From Oscillospiraceae bacterium (GTDB lineage: Bacteria; Bacillota; Clostridia; Saccharofermentanales; Saccharofermentanaceae), in the NCBI GenBank assembly GCA_902801755.1, contig CADCJM010000033.1:1-44170 (forward strand): DNA of 44,170 nucleotides, written 5' to 3'. Positions 24,903 through 31,915 of this stretch are shown here, in pieces. The position numbers and the translations under genes are program-made. Position 1 is the first letter of the stretch. Each line of letters begins with the position of its first letter. The notes under the pieces were generated by a model that had not been told where the DNA came from, ran no database searches, and saw nothing but the letters and a program-made list of their open reading frames with translations.

Positions 24903-25792
24903 ACCTTGAAGAAGAGATAAGAGACGGTTATAAAGTCACTGCTGAAATGAAGAAACTATGGTCTGTCCAGATGGATATCCTGGAACAGATCGATAAGATC
25001 TGCAAAAAGCACAACATTACCTACTATGCAGACGGCGGCACGCTTTTGGGCGCTGTAAGACATAAGGGCTTTATTCCGTGGGATGACGATCTCGACGTCC
25101 AGATGTACAGGGACGATCTTGAGAAGTTCTGCAAGGTTGCAAAGGAAGAACTCAAGTATCCTTATTTCCTTCAGACATGGGAGACTGAGGAAGGCTTCTA
25201 TCCCTGGCTTTTCAAGGTAAGAAAGAGCGATACTGCATGCTTTACCGAATGGGAGATCGAGAACAATCCCGGTGGCAACCGCGGTATATTTGTCGATATC
25301 TTCCCGGCTTATAACGTTCCTGACAGCAAGCTTGCATTTGCTTTGCAGACTAATAAACTTAAGCGGCTGAAGTTCCTTTTCGAGTGCTATCAGACAGACA
25401 GGGCGCTCTCATTATACGGTGCGCGCAAGACATCCAAGCGTAAGATAGCGCAGGCAATCTGGAAGATATGCAAGATCTTCACGTCTTCAGATAAGATCTG
25501 CAGAAAGTTCATTAAGACGGCTGCCAAGGTCGGGCCTGAAACAAAGAAGCTCGGTTATGTAACTGTTTTCCCAGGGAACAAGAGATATATCTGGGACAGG
25601 GAATGGTTCGATGGTACCATTGATCTTCCGTTTGAGGACCGCACGGTTCCTGCGCAGACCGGTTATGAGAAGAGGCTTGAGCAGGATTTCGGTGACTGGC
25701 GCACTCCGATGCAGGTCAAATCAATGCATTCAACTCTTCATTACTCCTGTGAAATACCGTATGAAGAGTTTCTTAAGACATTGAAAAAATAA
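24899..25792 (+). CDS. LicD family phosphotransferase (second copy)
   Basis: 297 residues with the same LicD core as the gene at 22218: ADGGTLLGAVRHKGF and IPWDDDLDVQM near residues 42-65, then NRGIFVDIFPAY. Outside the core the two copies differ considerably (here WLFKVRKSDTACF), so they probably use different donors or acceptors. The ATG overlaps the SDR stop as ATGA, and a strong hairpin ends the unit 9 bases later. As the last gene of the polysaccharide locus it likely performs a late decoration step. Confidence 0.88.
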   Translation: MNLEEEIRDGYKVTAEMKKLWSVQMDILEQIDKICKKHNITYYADGGTLLGAVRHKGFIPWDDDLDVQMYRDDLEKFCKVAKEELKYPYFLQTWETEEGFYPWLFKVRKSDTACFTEWEIENNPGGNRGIFVDIFPAYNVPDSKLAFALQTNKLKRLKFLFECYQTDRALSLYGARKTSKRKIAQAIWKICKIFTSSDKICRKFIKTAAKVGPETKKLGYVTVFPGNKRYIWDREWFDGTIDLPFEDRTVPAQTGYEKRLEQDFGDWRTPMQVKSMHSTLHYSCEIPYEEFLKTLKK

Positions 25793-25797
25793 GCAAT

Positions 25798-25829
25798 AAA
25801 AAAGGGGTTCACTTGGATGTGAACCCCTT
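25798..25829 (-). terminator. Intrinsic terminator, convergent, strongest for the minus-strand gene
   Basis: AAGGGGTTCAC (25802-25812) and GTGAACCCCTT (25819-25829) form a perfect 11-base stem with a 6-base loop. Read on the minus strand it is followed by a T run (the A run at 25798-25803). Read on the plus strand it is followed by the weaker TATAGTTATTT, but it probably also stops the LicD operon. Confidence 0.88.
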
Positions 25830-25847
25830 ATAGTTATTTATCAGTGA

Positions 25848-26462
25848 TTAACGAAGGCGTGAGAAAATTGCAAGTCCGTAAATAAGAACGTAGAAGAGCG
25901 TGATTCCTGTAAGAACACAGCCACCGATAAGTCCGCCCAAAGAGAGGTACTTACCGACCTTAGCCTTACCATAGAGCTGACCAGCTTCTTCAATAAACTT
26001 CTTAGCCTTTGAAAGACCGATTGCACCGAAGATAATTCCGGCAAATGCGAAATAATATGTGACGCAGCAGGCAACAGCAATGATACCCATTACGAGAACA
26101 TTCTTTGCTGTGTCTTCATTTCCTGCGGGATTTACGATAGGTGTAGCAGCTGCATAAACGGGCTGAACGGGAGCAGCTACAGGCTGAACGGGAGCACCAA
26201 CGGGCTGAACGGGGATTGCTGCAGGAGCAGGTGCCGGAGCAGGAGCCGGTGCAGGTGCAGGTTCAACGGGCGCAGCTGCAACAGGAATTGCTGCAACGGG
26301 AGCTGCCTCTACAGGTGTTGCCTCAACGGGTGCAGCCTCAACGGGAGCTGCTGCAGGTGCAGGTGCTGCAACGGGCTGAGCTACTGTTTCTACCTTTGTG
26401 CCGCAGTTAGGGCAGAAAGAATTACCATCTTCAAATTGAGATCCACAATTAGTACAGAACAT
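25848..26462 (-). CDS. Zinc-ribbon, Ala/Pro-rich linker, two-helix membrane protein
   Basis: The start is chosen at the ATG whose first base is 26462 (MFCTNCGSQFED), because the upstream ATG overlaps the GGAGGA ribosome site. The 204 residues comprise an N-terminal zinc ribbon (CTNCG and CPNCG, two CxxC pairs), then about 95 residues of Ala/Pro/Val/Glu-rich repeats (APVEA, APAPAP, QPVGAPVQ). Two hydrophobic segments (about 130-155 and 175-200) follow, separated by a KAKKFIEEAGQ-type loop. Such proteins are common, poorly characterised membrane proteins of Firmicutes. It is the only clear minus-strand gene in the window. Confidence 0.8.
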   Translation of the reverse strand: MFCTNCGSQFEDGNSFCPNCGTKVETVAQPVAAPAPAAAPVEAAPVEATPVEAAPVAAIPVAAAPVEPAPAPAPAPAPAPAAIPVQPVGAPVQPVAAPVQPVYAAATPIVNPAGNEDTAKNVLVMGIIAVACCVTYYFAFAGIIFGAIGLSKAKKFIEEAGQLYGKAKVGKYLSLGGLIGGCVLTGITLFYVLIYGLAIFSRLR

Positions 26463-26492
26463 TAAATTATCCTCCATGTATGAGATAAAAGA

Positions 26493-26521
26493 ATATTAAC
26501 ATTATTGAATTTGGGGTGCAA
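26493..26521 (-). promoter_or_regulatory. Candidate promoter for the zinc-ribbon gene
   Basis: Read on the minus strand, TTGCAC (26516-26521) and TAATAT (26493-26498) are separated by 17 bases, upstream of the GGAGG site. The -10 matches four of six consensus positions. Confidence 0.42.
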
Positions 26522-26600
26522 TAAAACGTACCTTAAGATTACCTTATTATTTATTTAAGAATACTTATAACAAATTTCGAAAAATCATAGGAATTTGAGC

Positions 26601-26617
26601 AATCTTATATTAAGATT
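26601..26617. promoter_or_regulatory. Palindrome AATCTTA-TAT-TAAGATT, possible operator
   Basis: A perfect 7-base-arm dyad lies 58 bases before the BspA-like start. Its right half TTAAGATTA (26610-26618) also occurs at 26532-26540 in the same divergent intergenic region. Confidence 0.3.
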
Positions 26618-26674
26618 AATTTCGTAGTCCTCGTTATGAGGTTGGGTCTTTTTATTCAAATCGTGGGGTCTCAT

Positions 26675-28834
26675 ATGAAAAAGAAGAACAGTCTGACTAC
26701 CATTTTGTCTTTTGCTGCAGCTTTAGTTGCAGTAATGCTTCTCGGCGGCATAACCGTTTTTGCAGACGAAGTCACCTATCCTGTAAGCGGCGAATGCGGA
26801 ACAAATGTTACATGGTCGCTTGATGCTGAAGGCAATCTTACCGTTAGCGGTGCAGGCGCGATGGAGTATCAAAATCGTCCCTGGGATGGCTATAAAGACA
26901 ATATCAAAACAGTTACCATTGAGCAGGGTGTAACAAACATTGCACAAGGTGCTTTTTCGAGCCTGTCTAATCTTAAGAAGGCAGCTTTAGCTGACAGTGT
27001 TACAAGTATCGGCTATGCAGGATTTGCCGGATGTTCAAATCTTACGGAGATCAATCTTCCGGATTCGATTACTGAAATTGGTGAATACGCGTTTACAGCT
27101 ACTGCACTAAGGAACGTAACGCTTCCATCAAGTCTTCGAACAGTTAAAGCCCAATTGTTCTCCGGCTGCCGTTCACTCGAATATGTATATATTCCTGACA
27201 GTGTTAATGTTATTGAAAAATCAGTATTTGCAGGAAGTTCGGTAAAGAATGTCAGACTTTCCAAAAATATAACTTATATTCCGGAAGGCATGTTCTCGAA
27301 CTCAGATCTCGAGTCGATAGAATTGCCGTCATCAATAAGGGAGATTAGAGAAGGTGCTTTTTCCTCATGTCATTTAACCAAGATTACTTTGCCGGAAGGC
27401 GTTGAGGTACTTGGTAACGATGCTTTTTCGCAATGTGACCGCCTGAAGTCTGTCATTCTGCCGAACTCTTTAAGATACATTTGTGAGAATTCCTTTGGGT
27501 ATACGGTCAATCTCGAGAATATTAACATTCCGGGAAATGTTGGTGAGATCCGGACGAATGCATTTGCTTATTCCGGCATAAAAGCCCTGAGCTTTAATGA
27601 GAGCAGTGAGGGTAGAACGCTTAATATTTATAATTATGCGTTTAATAGTTGTACAAGACTTAAGACTATTGAGCTTGCTTCAAATATCAGGAATATTGAA
27701 TCCAACTCTTTTTCCGGATGTAATGCTGTAGATTCTATTATCTTGAATATCGGTCCTGAATCAATCAGATATGATTTTGCTGAGTTTATAGCCCAAATAC
27801 ATAATAGTGGTCCGATTGTTTGTTATGTCCCGACAGCTTATCTGAACGAATATAAGACACGTTACGCTAAGCTGAATATTACGTTTAAAGGCGATACCGA
27901 AGATGTGGGAATCGGCGAGGTGCTTTCCGGTTATTCCTTAAGTCTCGAAGGTGATATCGGTGTCAATTTCTATCTACGCTTTAATGATGTAGATTCATTA
28001 AGCAACGACGCTAAAATGCTGTTTACGATCTCCAGCATAGACGGGCAGAATTCGAGAACAAGCGAAGTATATGTTAAGTCTCAAAGTGATTCCAGCCGTT
28101 CTGTTGCGACTCAGAAGGACGGATATTATGTTTTCAAATGTCTGGTCAATGCCAAGGAAATGACATCAATAATTACAGCTCAGGTTGTTGATGGCGAAGC
28201 TAAGGGAACAGCATATACATATACCGTTCAGGATTACGCAAAATATATGCTCCTGCGTCCTGATAAGTATGCAAAAGAGCAGGATCTCATTAAGACAATG
28301 CTGAATTACGGTTGTGCTTGTCAGGTTTACTTCAATTACAATCTTAATAATCCGGCTAATAGTATTATGAGCACTTCTGATCAGGATTACGGTTTCCTTA
28401 ATTCAAGTGATATTCATGCAAATCCACGGCCTGATGATATGATCATTGAAGGAACAGATATTAAGATCGCCAAGGCAAGCCTCGTTCTTAATACGACGAG
28501 TGTAATAAAGCTCTTCATTACCGGCGCTGACGAGAATACCGTCTTCAAATATGGAGATGAGATCCTTACTCCTGTCAAGAACGGAGAATACTATATTGTC
28601 AGAATTGAAGGCGTTTCGGCTCAGGATATCGTAATGTTATTTACTCTCAGAGTATACGATGGCAATAATCTTCTCGGCACATTGAGTTATAGTCCTTTGT
28701 ACTATTTCAAGGCTGTATTAGACAGCGAAATCGATTCAAACGGCCCGATTACTTATAACCTGAAGGTTCTTGTCAGCATGATGTACAAATACGGCGATGC
28801 TGCTATTAAGTACCATCCGTATACCGGTAATTGA
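26675..28834 (+). CDS. Secreted BspA-like leucine-rich repeat protein
   Basis: The start is taken at ATG 26675 (MKKKNSL), which begins a standard signal peptide: basic start, hydrophobic stretch LSFAAALVAVMLLGG, and probable cleavage after TVFA. The 719-residue product then has about fifteen BspA/LRR_5 repeats (roughly residues 60-400) with recurring SVTSIGYAGFAGCSNLTEI-like units. A C-terminal half of unknown fold begins at GYSLSLEGDIGVNFYLRF and includes YTVQDYAKYMLLRP and NYGCACQVYFNYN. I recall similar segments in surface proteins of gut Clostridia. No LPXTG or dockerin is seen. Adhesion or host/substrate binding is the usual inferred role. A 40-residue gene follows 16 bases later. Confidence 0.85.
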   Translation: MKKKNSLTTILSFAAALVAVMLLGGITVFADEVTYPVSGECGTNVTWSLDAEGNLTVSGAGAMEYQNRPWDGYKDNIKTVTIEQGVTNIAQGAFSSLSNLKKAALADSVTSIGYAGFAGCSNLTEINLPDSITEIGEYAFTATALRNVTLPSSLRTVKAQLFSGCRSLEYVYIPDSVNVIEKSVFAGSSVKNVRLSKNITYIPEGMFSNSDLESIELPSSIREIREGAFSSCHLTKITLPEGVEVLGNDAFSQCDRLKSVILPNSLRYICENSFGYTVNLENINIPGNVGEIRTNAFAYSGIKALSFNESSEGRTLNIYNYAFNSCTRLKTIELASNIRNIESNSFSGCNAVDSIILNIGPESIRYDFAEFIAQIHNSGPIVCYVPTAYLNEYKTRYAKLNITFKGDTEDVGIGEVLSGYSLSLEGDIGVNFYLRFNDVDSLSNDAKMLFTISSIDGQNSRTSEVYVKSQSDSSRSVATQKDGYYVFKCLVNAKEMTSIITAQVVDGEAKGTAYTYTVQDYAKYMLLRPDKYAKEQDLIKTMLNYGCACQVYFNYNLNNPANSIMSTSDQDYGFLNSSDIHANPRPDDMIIEGTDIKIAKASLVLNTTSVIKLFITGADENTVFKYGDEILTPVKNGEYYIVRIEGVSAQDIVMLFTLRVYDGNNLLGTLSYSPLYYFKAVLDSEIDSNGPITYNLKVLVSMMYKYGDAAIKYHPYTGN

Positions 28835-28850
28835 TCTTGGGAGGATAATT

Positions 28851-28973
28851 ATGGAAAACATCGAAAAATACAAAGAACTCTCGCTTGAAGTCATTGTTTT
28901 CGAGCATGACGATGTAATTGTAACAAGCGTCACAGAAGAAAATGAAACACCGGAAATAGTTACCGGAGCTTGA
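28851..28973 (+). CDS. Small 40-residue peptide of unknown function
   Basis: An ATG follows a strong GGGAGGATAATT ribosome site, 16 bases after the BspA-like stop, and a strong terminator follows the peptide gene. The peptide begins MENIEKYKELSLEVIVFEHD and continues DVIVTS, then an acidic Thr/Glu tail ending PEIVTGA. The pattern 'acidic head, hydrophobic strand V-x-V-F-E, DVIVTS' resembles very short proteins I recall from gut Clostridia genomes. No family name can be given. It shares the transcript of the BspA-like gene, so a linked function is possible. No cysteine, membrane segment or signal peptide is present. Confidence 0.65.
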   Translation: MENIEKYKELSLEVIVFEHDDVIVTSVTEENETPEIVTGA

Positions 28974-28995
28974 GTTGACTTGAATTTCTTATCCG

Positions 28996-29023
28996 GCGGT
29001 CCCTTCAGCGGGGCCGCTTTTTT
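28996..29023 (+). terminator. Intrinsic terminator after the small peptide gene
   Basis: GCGGTCCC (28996-29003) pairs with GGGGCCGC (29010-29017), with one G-T pair and a 6-base loop, followed by six T residues. Confidence 0.92.
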
Positions 29024-29050
29024 ATTATGCTTGCTTTGACAGTCAGATAA

Positions 29051-29078
29051 TTGTTTTAATTCGATTTTTTGTTATACT
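29051..29078 (+). promoter_or_regulatory. Candidate promoter for the DUF3592-like gene
   Basis: TTGTTT (29051-29056) and TATACT (29073-29078) have a 16-base spacer, between the terminator and the next gene. A TTGACA at 29036-29041 has no well-placed -10. Confidence 0.4.
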
Positions 29079-29114
29079 TCTCGGGTGTTTTATTAAAACT
29101 TGAGAGGTTTTGTT

Positions 29115-29489
29115 ATGTGGTATGTGATTTTCGGTGGAATCCTTATATTTGCAGGCATTTATCTTATCGTTAAGTGCATAGTAAGCCGTAAGAAAGGCAT
29201 ACATTTGGATGCTCAGCTGATCGGTTTTAATCAGGAAAGGGACACCCAGTATCCTCTTTTCAAATTCACTTATGAGGGCGAAGAATTGACTCTTACAGGC
29301 GGCGTTCCTGCAAAGCCTGACAAGTTCAAGTATGAGGTCGGAGATACTGTTAAGATCATCTTCAACCCGTCCAACAGAAAGTTCGTTGACATTGAAGGCT
29401 CCGCAACTGAGTATCTTTATGGTGCCGGCGCTATCGTACTCGGCGCAATTCTCGTTATCGCTTCACTCAAGAAGATGGGTGTGTTCTGA
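29115..29489 (+). CDS. Small two-helix membrane protein, DUF3592-like
   Basis: The start is ATG 29115 (MWYVIFGG) after GAGAGG; the in-frame TTG at 29100 precedes the ribosome site. The 124 residues have a transmembrane helix at each end (about 3-23 and 97-117). Between them is a beta-rich domain with the DUF3592-like pattern YPLFKFTYEGEELTLTGG and VGDTVKIIFNPSNRK. The function of this family is unknown. It is flanked by terminators on both sides, so it is probably transcribed alone. Confidence 0.75.
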   Translation: MWYVIFGGILIFAGIYLIVKCIVSRKKGIHLDAQLIGFNQERDTQYPLFKFTYEGEELTLTGGVPAKPDKFKYEVGDTVKIIFNPSNRKFVDIEGSATEYLYGAGAIVLGAILVIASLKKMGVF

Positions 29490-29580
29490 TAACGGACTGA
29501 TCGTCAGTCTTGCCGTTCTTTTCCCGGTGCCGGTAAGCGTGCGGTAATAGTCATTTATATTCAGTCCAGTCTCAACTTTT

Positions 29581-29612
29581 GCCGAAAAGTCTCATTTTCG
29601 AGGCCTTTTTTT
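29581..29612 (+). terminator. Intrinsic terminator after the DUF3592-like gene
   Basis: GCCGAAAA (29581-29588) pairs with TTTTCG plus GGC (29595-29604, one bulge), with a 6-base loop and seven T residues. A weaker hairpin GACTGA-TCG-TCAGTC sits at 29495-29509, just after the stop. Confidence 0.65.
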
Positions 29613-29689
29613 CAATTTGCTCCAATTCGTGCGCACAAATCCTGATCAGGCACCCATAATGTGGGAAAACCCTGAAGGAGGATTTGACT

Positions 29690-30490
29690 ATGAACCGTAT
29701 TGTATTCCCGATGAAAGTACTGGCGGTAAAGCTCGAATACAGAAGGCAGAAGCTGGAGAAGATGAGGCATGGATTTTTCAAGAGTGTAAATGGAAAAGAA
29801 TACATATTTATTACACGTGATCCCTCTGTGCCTAACGCTTCTTCCAGACATCCTAGAAGGATTTCCGTGAGTTCCAATCTTGGAAAACAGATGTGTGAAG
29901 AAATAAACAGTTATCAAAAGATCAAGGCTGAATACAATGAACTTTATAATGTTTGGAGGTCCATATATCGTATCTCGCCGCCTAAAGTGAAGTTCCCGAT
30001 CGTGCAGTATTCGGATCCTCACGGTATGAACAATGAATACTATAAAGCGTGTAAGGAGAATTTAGGCAAATATACGCCTGATAATCCTACAGTCTGCGAA
30101 CATGGGGAACTGAAGTCAAAGAACGAACAGTTTGGTCTGGATCTGCTCAAAGCTCTTGGGATTCCATTCAAATATGAACCTGAGATCTACCTCAAAGAAA
30201 TTGATGAAACTATAAATCCTGACTGTATAGTGAATTTTTTCGAAATCGACAGATGTTCGTACCTTGAAATTTTTGGCATGAACGACAAGATTGAATATAC
30301 AGTTAAAACCTGCAATAAGATATACGGTTTCTCGAAAGAGAAATACAGACCGGGCAGGGAAGTCATATATGTTTTTATGTATGACAAATACAATTTTGAT
30401 AAAGAATACTTTGTCAGCCAGGTATTAGCGGCGTTTGATACCATGATCCCAGACGATGCATTGATATGGGAACCCGCTGAAAACACTTAA
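29690..30490 (+). CDS. Putative PD-(D/E)XK nuclease-like protein
   Basis: The start is ATG 29690 after GGAGG (266 residues). The N-terminal half is basic and helical (KLEYRRQKLEKM, then MCEEINSYQKIKAEYNELY). The C-terminal half looks like a restriction-endonuclease-type core: GELKSKNEQFGLDLLKALGI with Glu146, FKYEPEI, NPDCIVN with Asp178, and YLEIFGMND with Glu193. That is the order and spacing seen in many small Firmicutes proteins of this fold. The canonical E-x-K lysine is not visible, so activity is uncertain. It is flanked by a terminator upstream and a GC-rich repeat array starting right at its stop. I do not recognise a named family. Confidence 0.5.
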   Translation: MNRIVFPMKVLAVKLEYRRQKLEKMRHGFFKSVNGKEYIFITRDPSVPNASSRHPRRISVSSNLGKQMCEEINSYQKIKAEYNELYNVWRSIYRISPPKVKFPIVQYSDPHGMNNEYYKACKENLGKYTPDNPTVCEHGELKSKNEQFGLDLLKALGIPFKYEPEIYLKEIDETINPDCIVNFFEIDRCSYLEIFGMNDKIEYTVKTCNKIYGFSKEKYRPGREVIYVFMYDKYNFDKEYFVSQVLAAFDTMIPDDALIWEPAENT

Positions 30491-30703
30491 TGAACGGCGA
30501 AATGAACGGCGCCGCCGTATGTTTTGCCGCATGTTTGGGCCTAGAACGCCATTTTGAACGGCGGAATGAACGGCGCCGCCGCATGTTTTGCCGCATATTT
30601 TGGCCCAAAACGGCATTTTGAACGGCGGAATGAACGGCGCCTGAACGGCGGAATGAACGGCGCCGCTTGATGTTTGGGGTAAAAACGCGAAATGAAAGCC
30701 GCC
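30491..30703. repeat. 64-bp tandem repeat array built on TGAACGGCG(G/A)AATGAACGGCGCC
   Basis: Two 64-base units (30491-30554 and 30555-30618) are followed by a truncated 23-base unit (30619-30641) and a degenerate unit from 30642 to about 30703. Each begins with two short copies of TGAACGGCG around AA and ends at the palindrome GGCGCC. The units then share a GCCGC-ATGTTTTGCCGCAT stretch. The array starts immediately after the nuclease-like gene stop and is far more GC-rich than its surroundings. Confidence 0.9.
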
Positions 30704-30883
30704 CACTATCCTCATCCCCCACAAAAATACCCACTGTACCAATTTAATGTAATGTTAAGGTTCGCCAGTCACCGACACCTATTATTAATATATTAAATAT
30801 AGTAAAATAACTTGTTTGAAAATTCTTAAACTCGAAAATATGTGCTTACTGTTTAAGGGAAAGGTGTTGGGAAGAAGCCGGTC
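30704..30883. other. AT-rich intergenic stretch before the GT2 gene
   Basis: No gene is seen. It contains an AT-rich run (ATTATTAATATATTAAATATAG near 30781-30802), which may include the promoter of the operon starting at 30884. No convincing -35/-10 pair could be chosen. Confidence 0.4.
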
Positions 30884-31894
30884 ATGAAGACAGCCGTTCT
30901 TTTGCCTGTTTATAATCCGGATGAGAAGTTCCTTCGTCTTGTCGAAGAGCTTTATAAGCGTGGTTTTAAGGTGGTTGCTGTTAATGACGGCAGCCTTGAG
31001 CGGTGTGACGAGTTCTTTAAGAGAGCACAGCCTTTTGCAGATGTTATCGGTTATAAGGAGAATAAGGGCAAGGGTTATGCCTTAAAGCGCGGATTCGAGT
31101 ATATCGGCAACAACTTGAGTGAAGAAGTCGACTATATCGTTACGGCTGATTCTGACGGGCAGCATGCTATCGAAGATATCGAGAGAGTTGCAAAGCTCAC
31201 CAGGAAGACTGACGGTATCGTTCTTGGAATGAGAGACCTTTCGGAGAAGATCCCTATTAAGTCCAGGATCGGCAATGACATGTCAAAGGTCGTTTATACG
31301 ATCGTTACCGGAGTTTATCTCAGGGACAACCAGTCGGGCTTGAGAGGGTTTCCGGTAAGGCTTTGCATGTGGCTGCAGGATATTCCCGGCAACAAGTATG
31401 AGTTTGAGCTTAATGTCCTTGCGACAGCGCACAAAGAGGGCATGAAGGTCACCGGTATCGACATTAAGACGATATATGAGAATAACAATAAGAATACTCA
31501 TTTCAGACCGATCAAGGATACTGTAAGGATCCAGAAGTCGCTTTGGGCTTACGGTCTTATTTCCGCATTGCTCTATACGCTTTATCTTCTGACCATATCT
31601 GTAATTGTATGGTTCGGAATACCGTATTTCTATTTCTGGCTTATCGGTATCTTTACGTGGGTTACTGCGATGCATGCGGTTCTTAATGTTTTCTCTGCCG
31701 GCATCAGACATAAGCAGAAGATCAGCGTTATCTATTACATTACTTGTTCGATCAAGTATTTTATCTCGACGCTTATTATGCTCCTGTTCTATTTCATGGG
31801 CTGGAACATGTTCCTTGGCGGATTGCTTTGTCTTGGAGTCATCATGTTGTTGAGTTATGTTTTCGGACGATCAGGAATCTTAGGAAAGGTATAA
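30884..31894 (+). CDS. Membrane-anchored family 2 glycosyltransferase (dolichol-phosphate-mannose-synthase-like)
   Basis: 336 residues. The catalytic GT2 domain (1 to about 215) shows AVLLPVYNP, VVAVNDGS, NKGKGYALKRGF and the metal site TADSDGQH. DNQSGLRGFP and YEFELNVL follow, all typical of DPM1/GtrB-like enzymes that charge polyprenyl phosphate or build glycolipids. Three or four hydrophobic segments occupy the C-terminus (about 222-335). It heads the operon with the esterase, acyl ligase and acyltransferase, so a glycolipid product is possible. The donor sugar is not evident. Confidence 0.87.
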   Translation: MKTAVLLPVYNPDEKFLRLVEELYKRGFKVVAVNDGSLERCDEFFKRAQPFADVIGYKENKGKGYALKRGFEYIGNNLSEEVDYIVTADSDGQHAIEDIERVAKLTRKTDGIVLGMRDLSEKIPIKSRIGNDMSKVVYTIVTGVYLRDNQSGLRGFPVRLCMWLQDIPGNKYEFELNVLATAHKEGMKVTGIDIKTIYENNNKNTHFRPIKDTVRIQKSLWAYGLISALLYTLYLLTISVIVWFGIPYFYFWLIGIFTWVTAMHAVLNVFSAGIRHKQKISVIYYITCSIKYFISTLIMLLFYFMGWNMFLGGLLCLGVIMLLSYVFGRSGILGKV

Positions 31895-31915
31895 AGGAAT
31901 TTGGGAAAGGTTTAC

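Noticed and set aside
30414..30742. Minus-strand reading frames through the 64-bp repeats (about 105 residues)
   Set aside because: They are open only because the repeat has no stop codons. The products are arginine-rich repeats, there is no ribosome site, and they overlap the nuclease-like gene.
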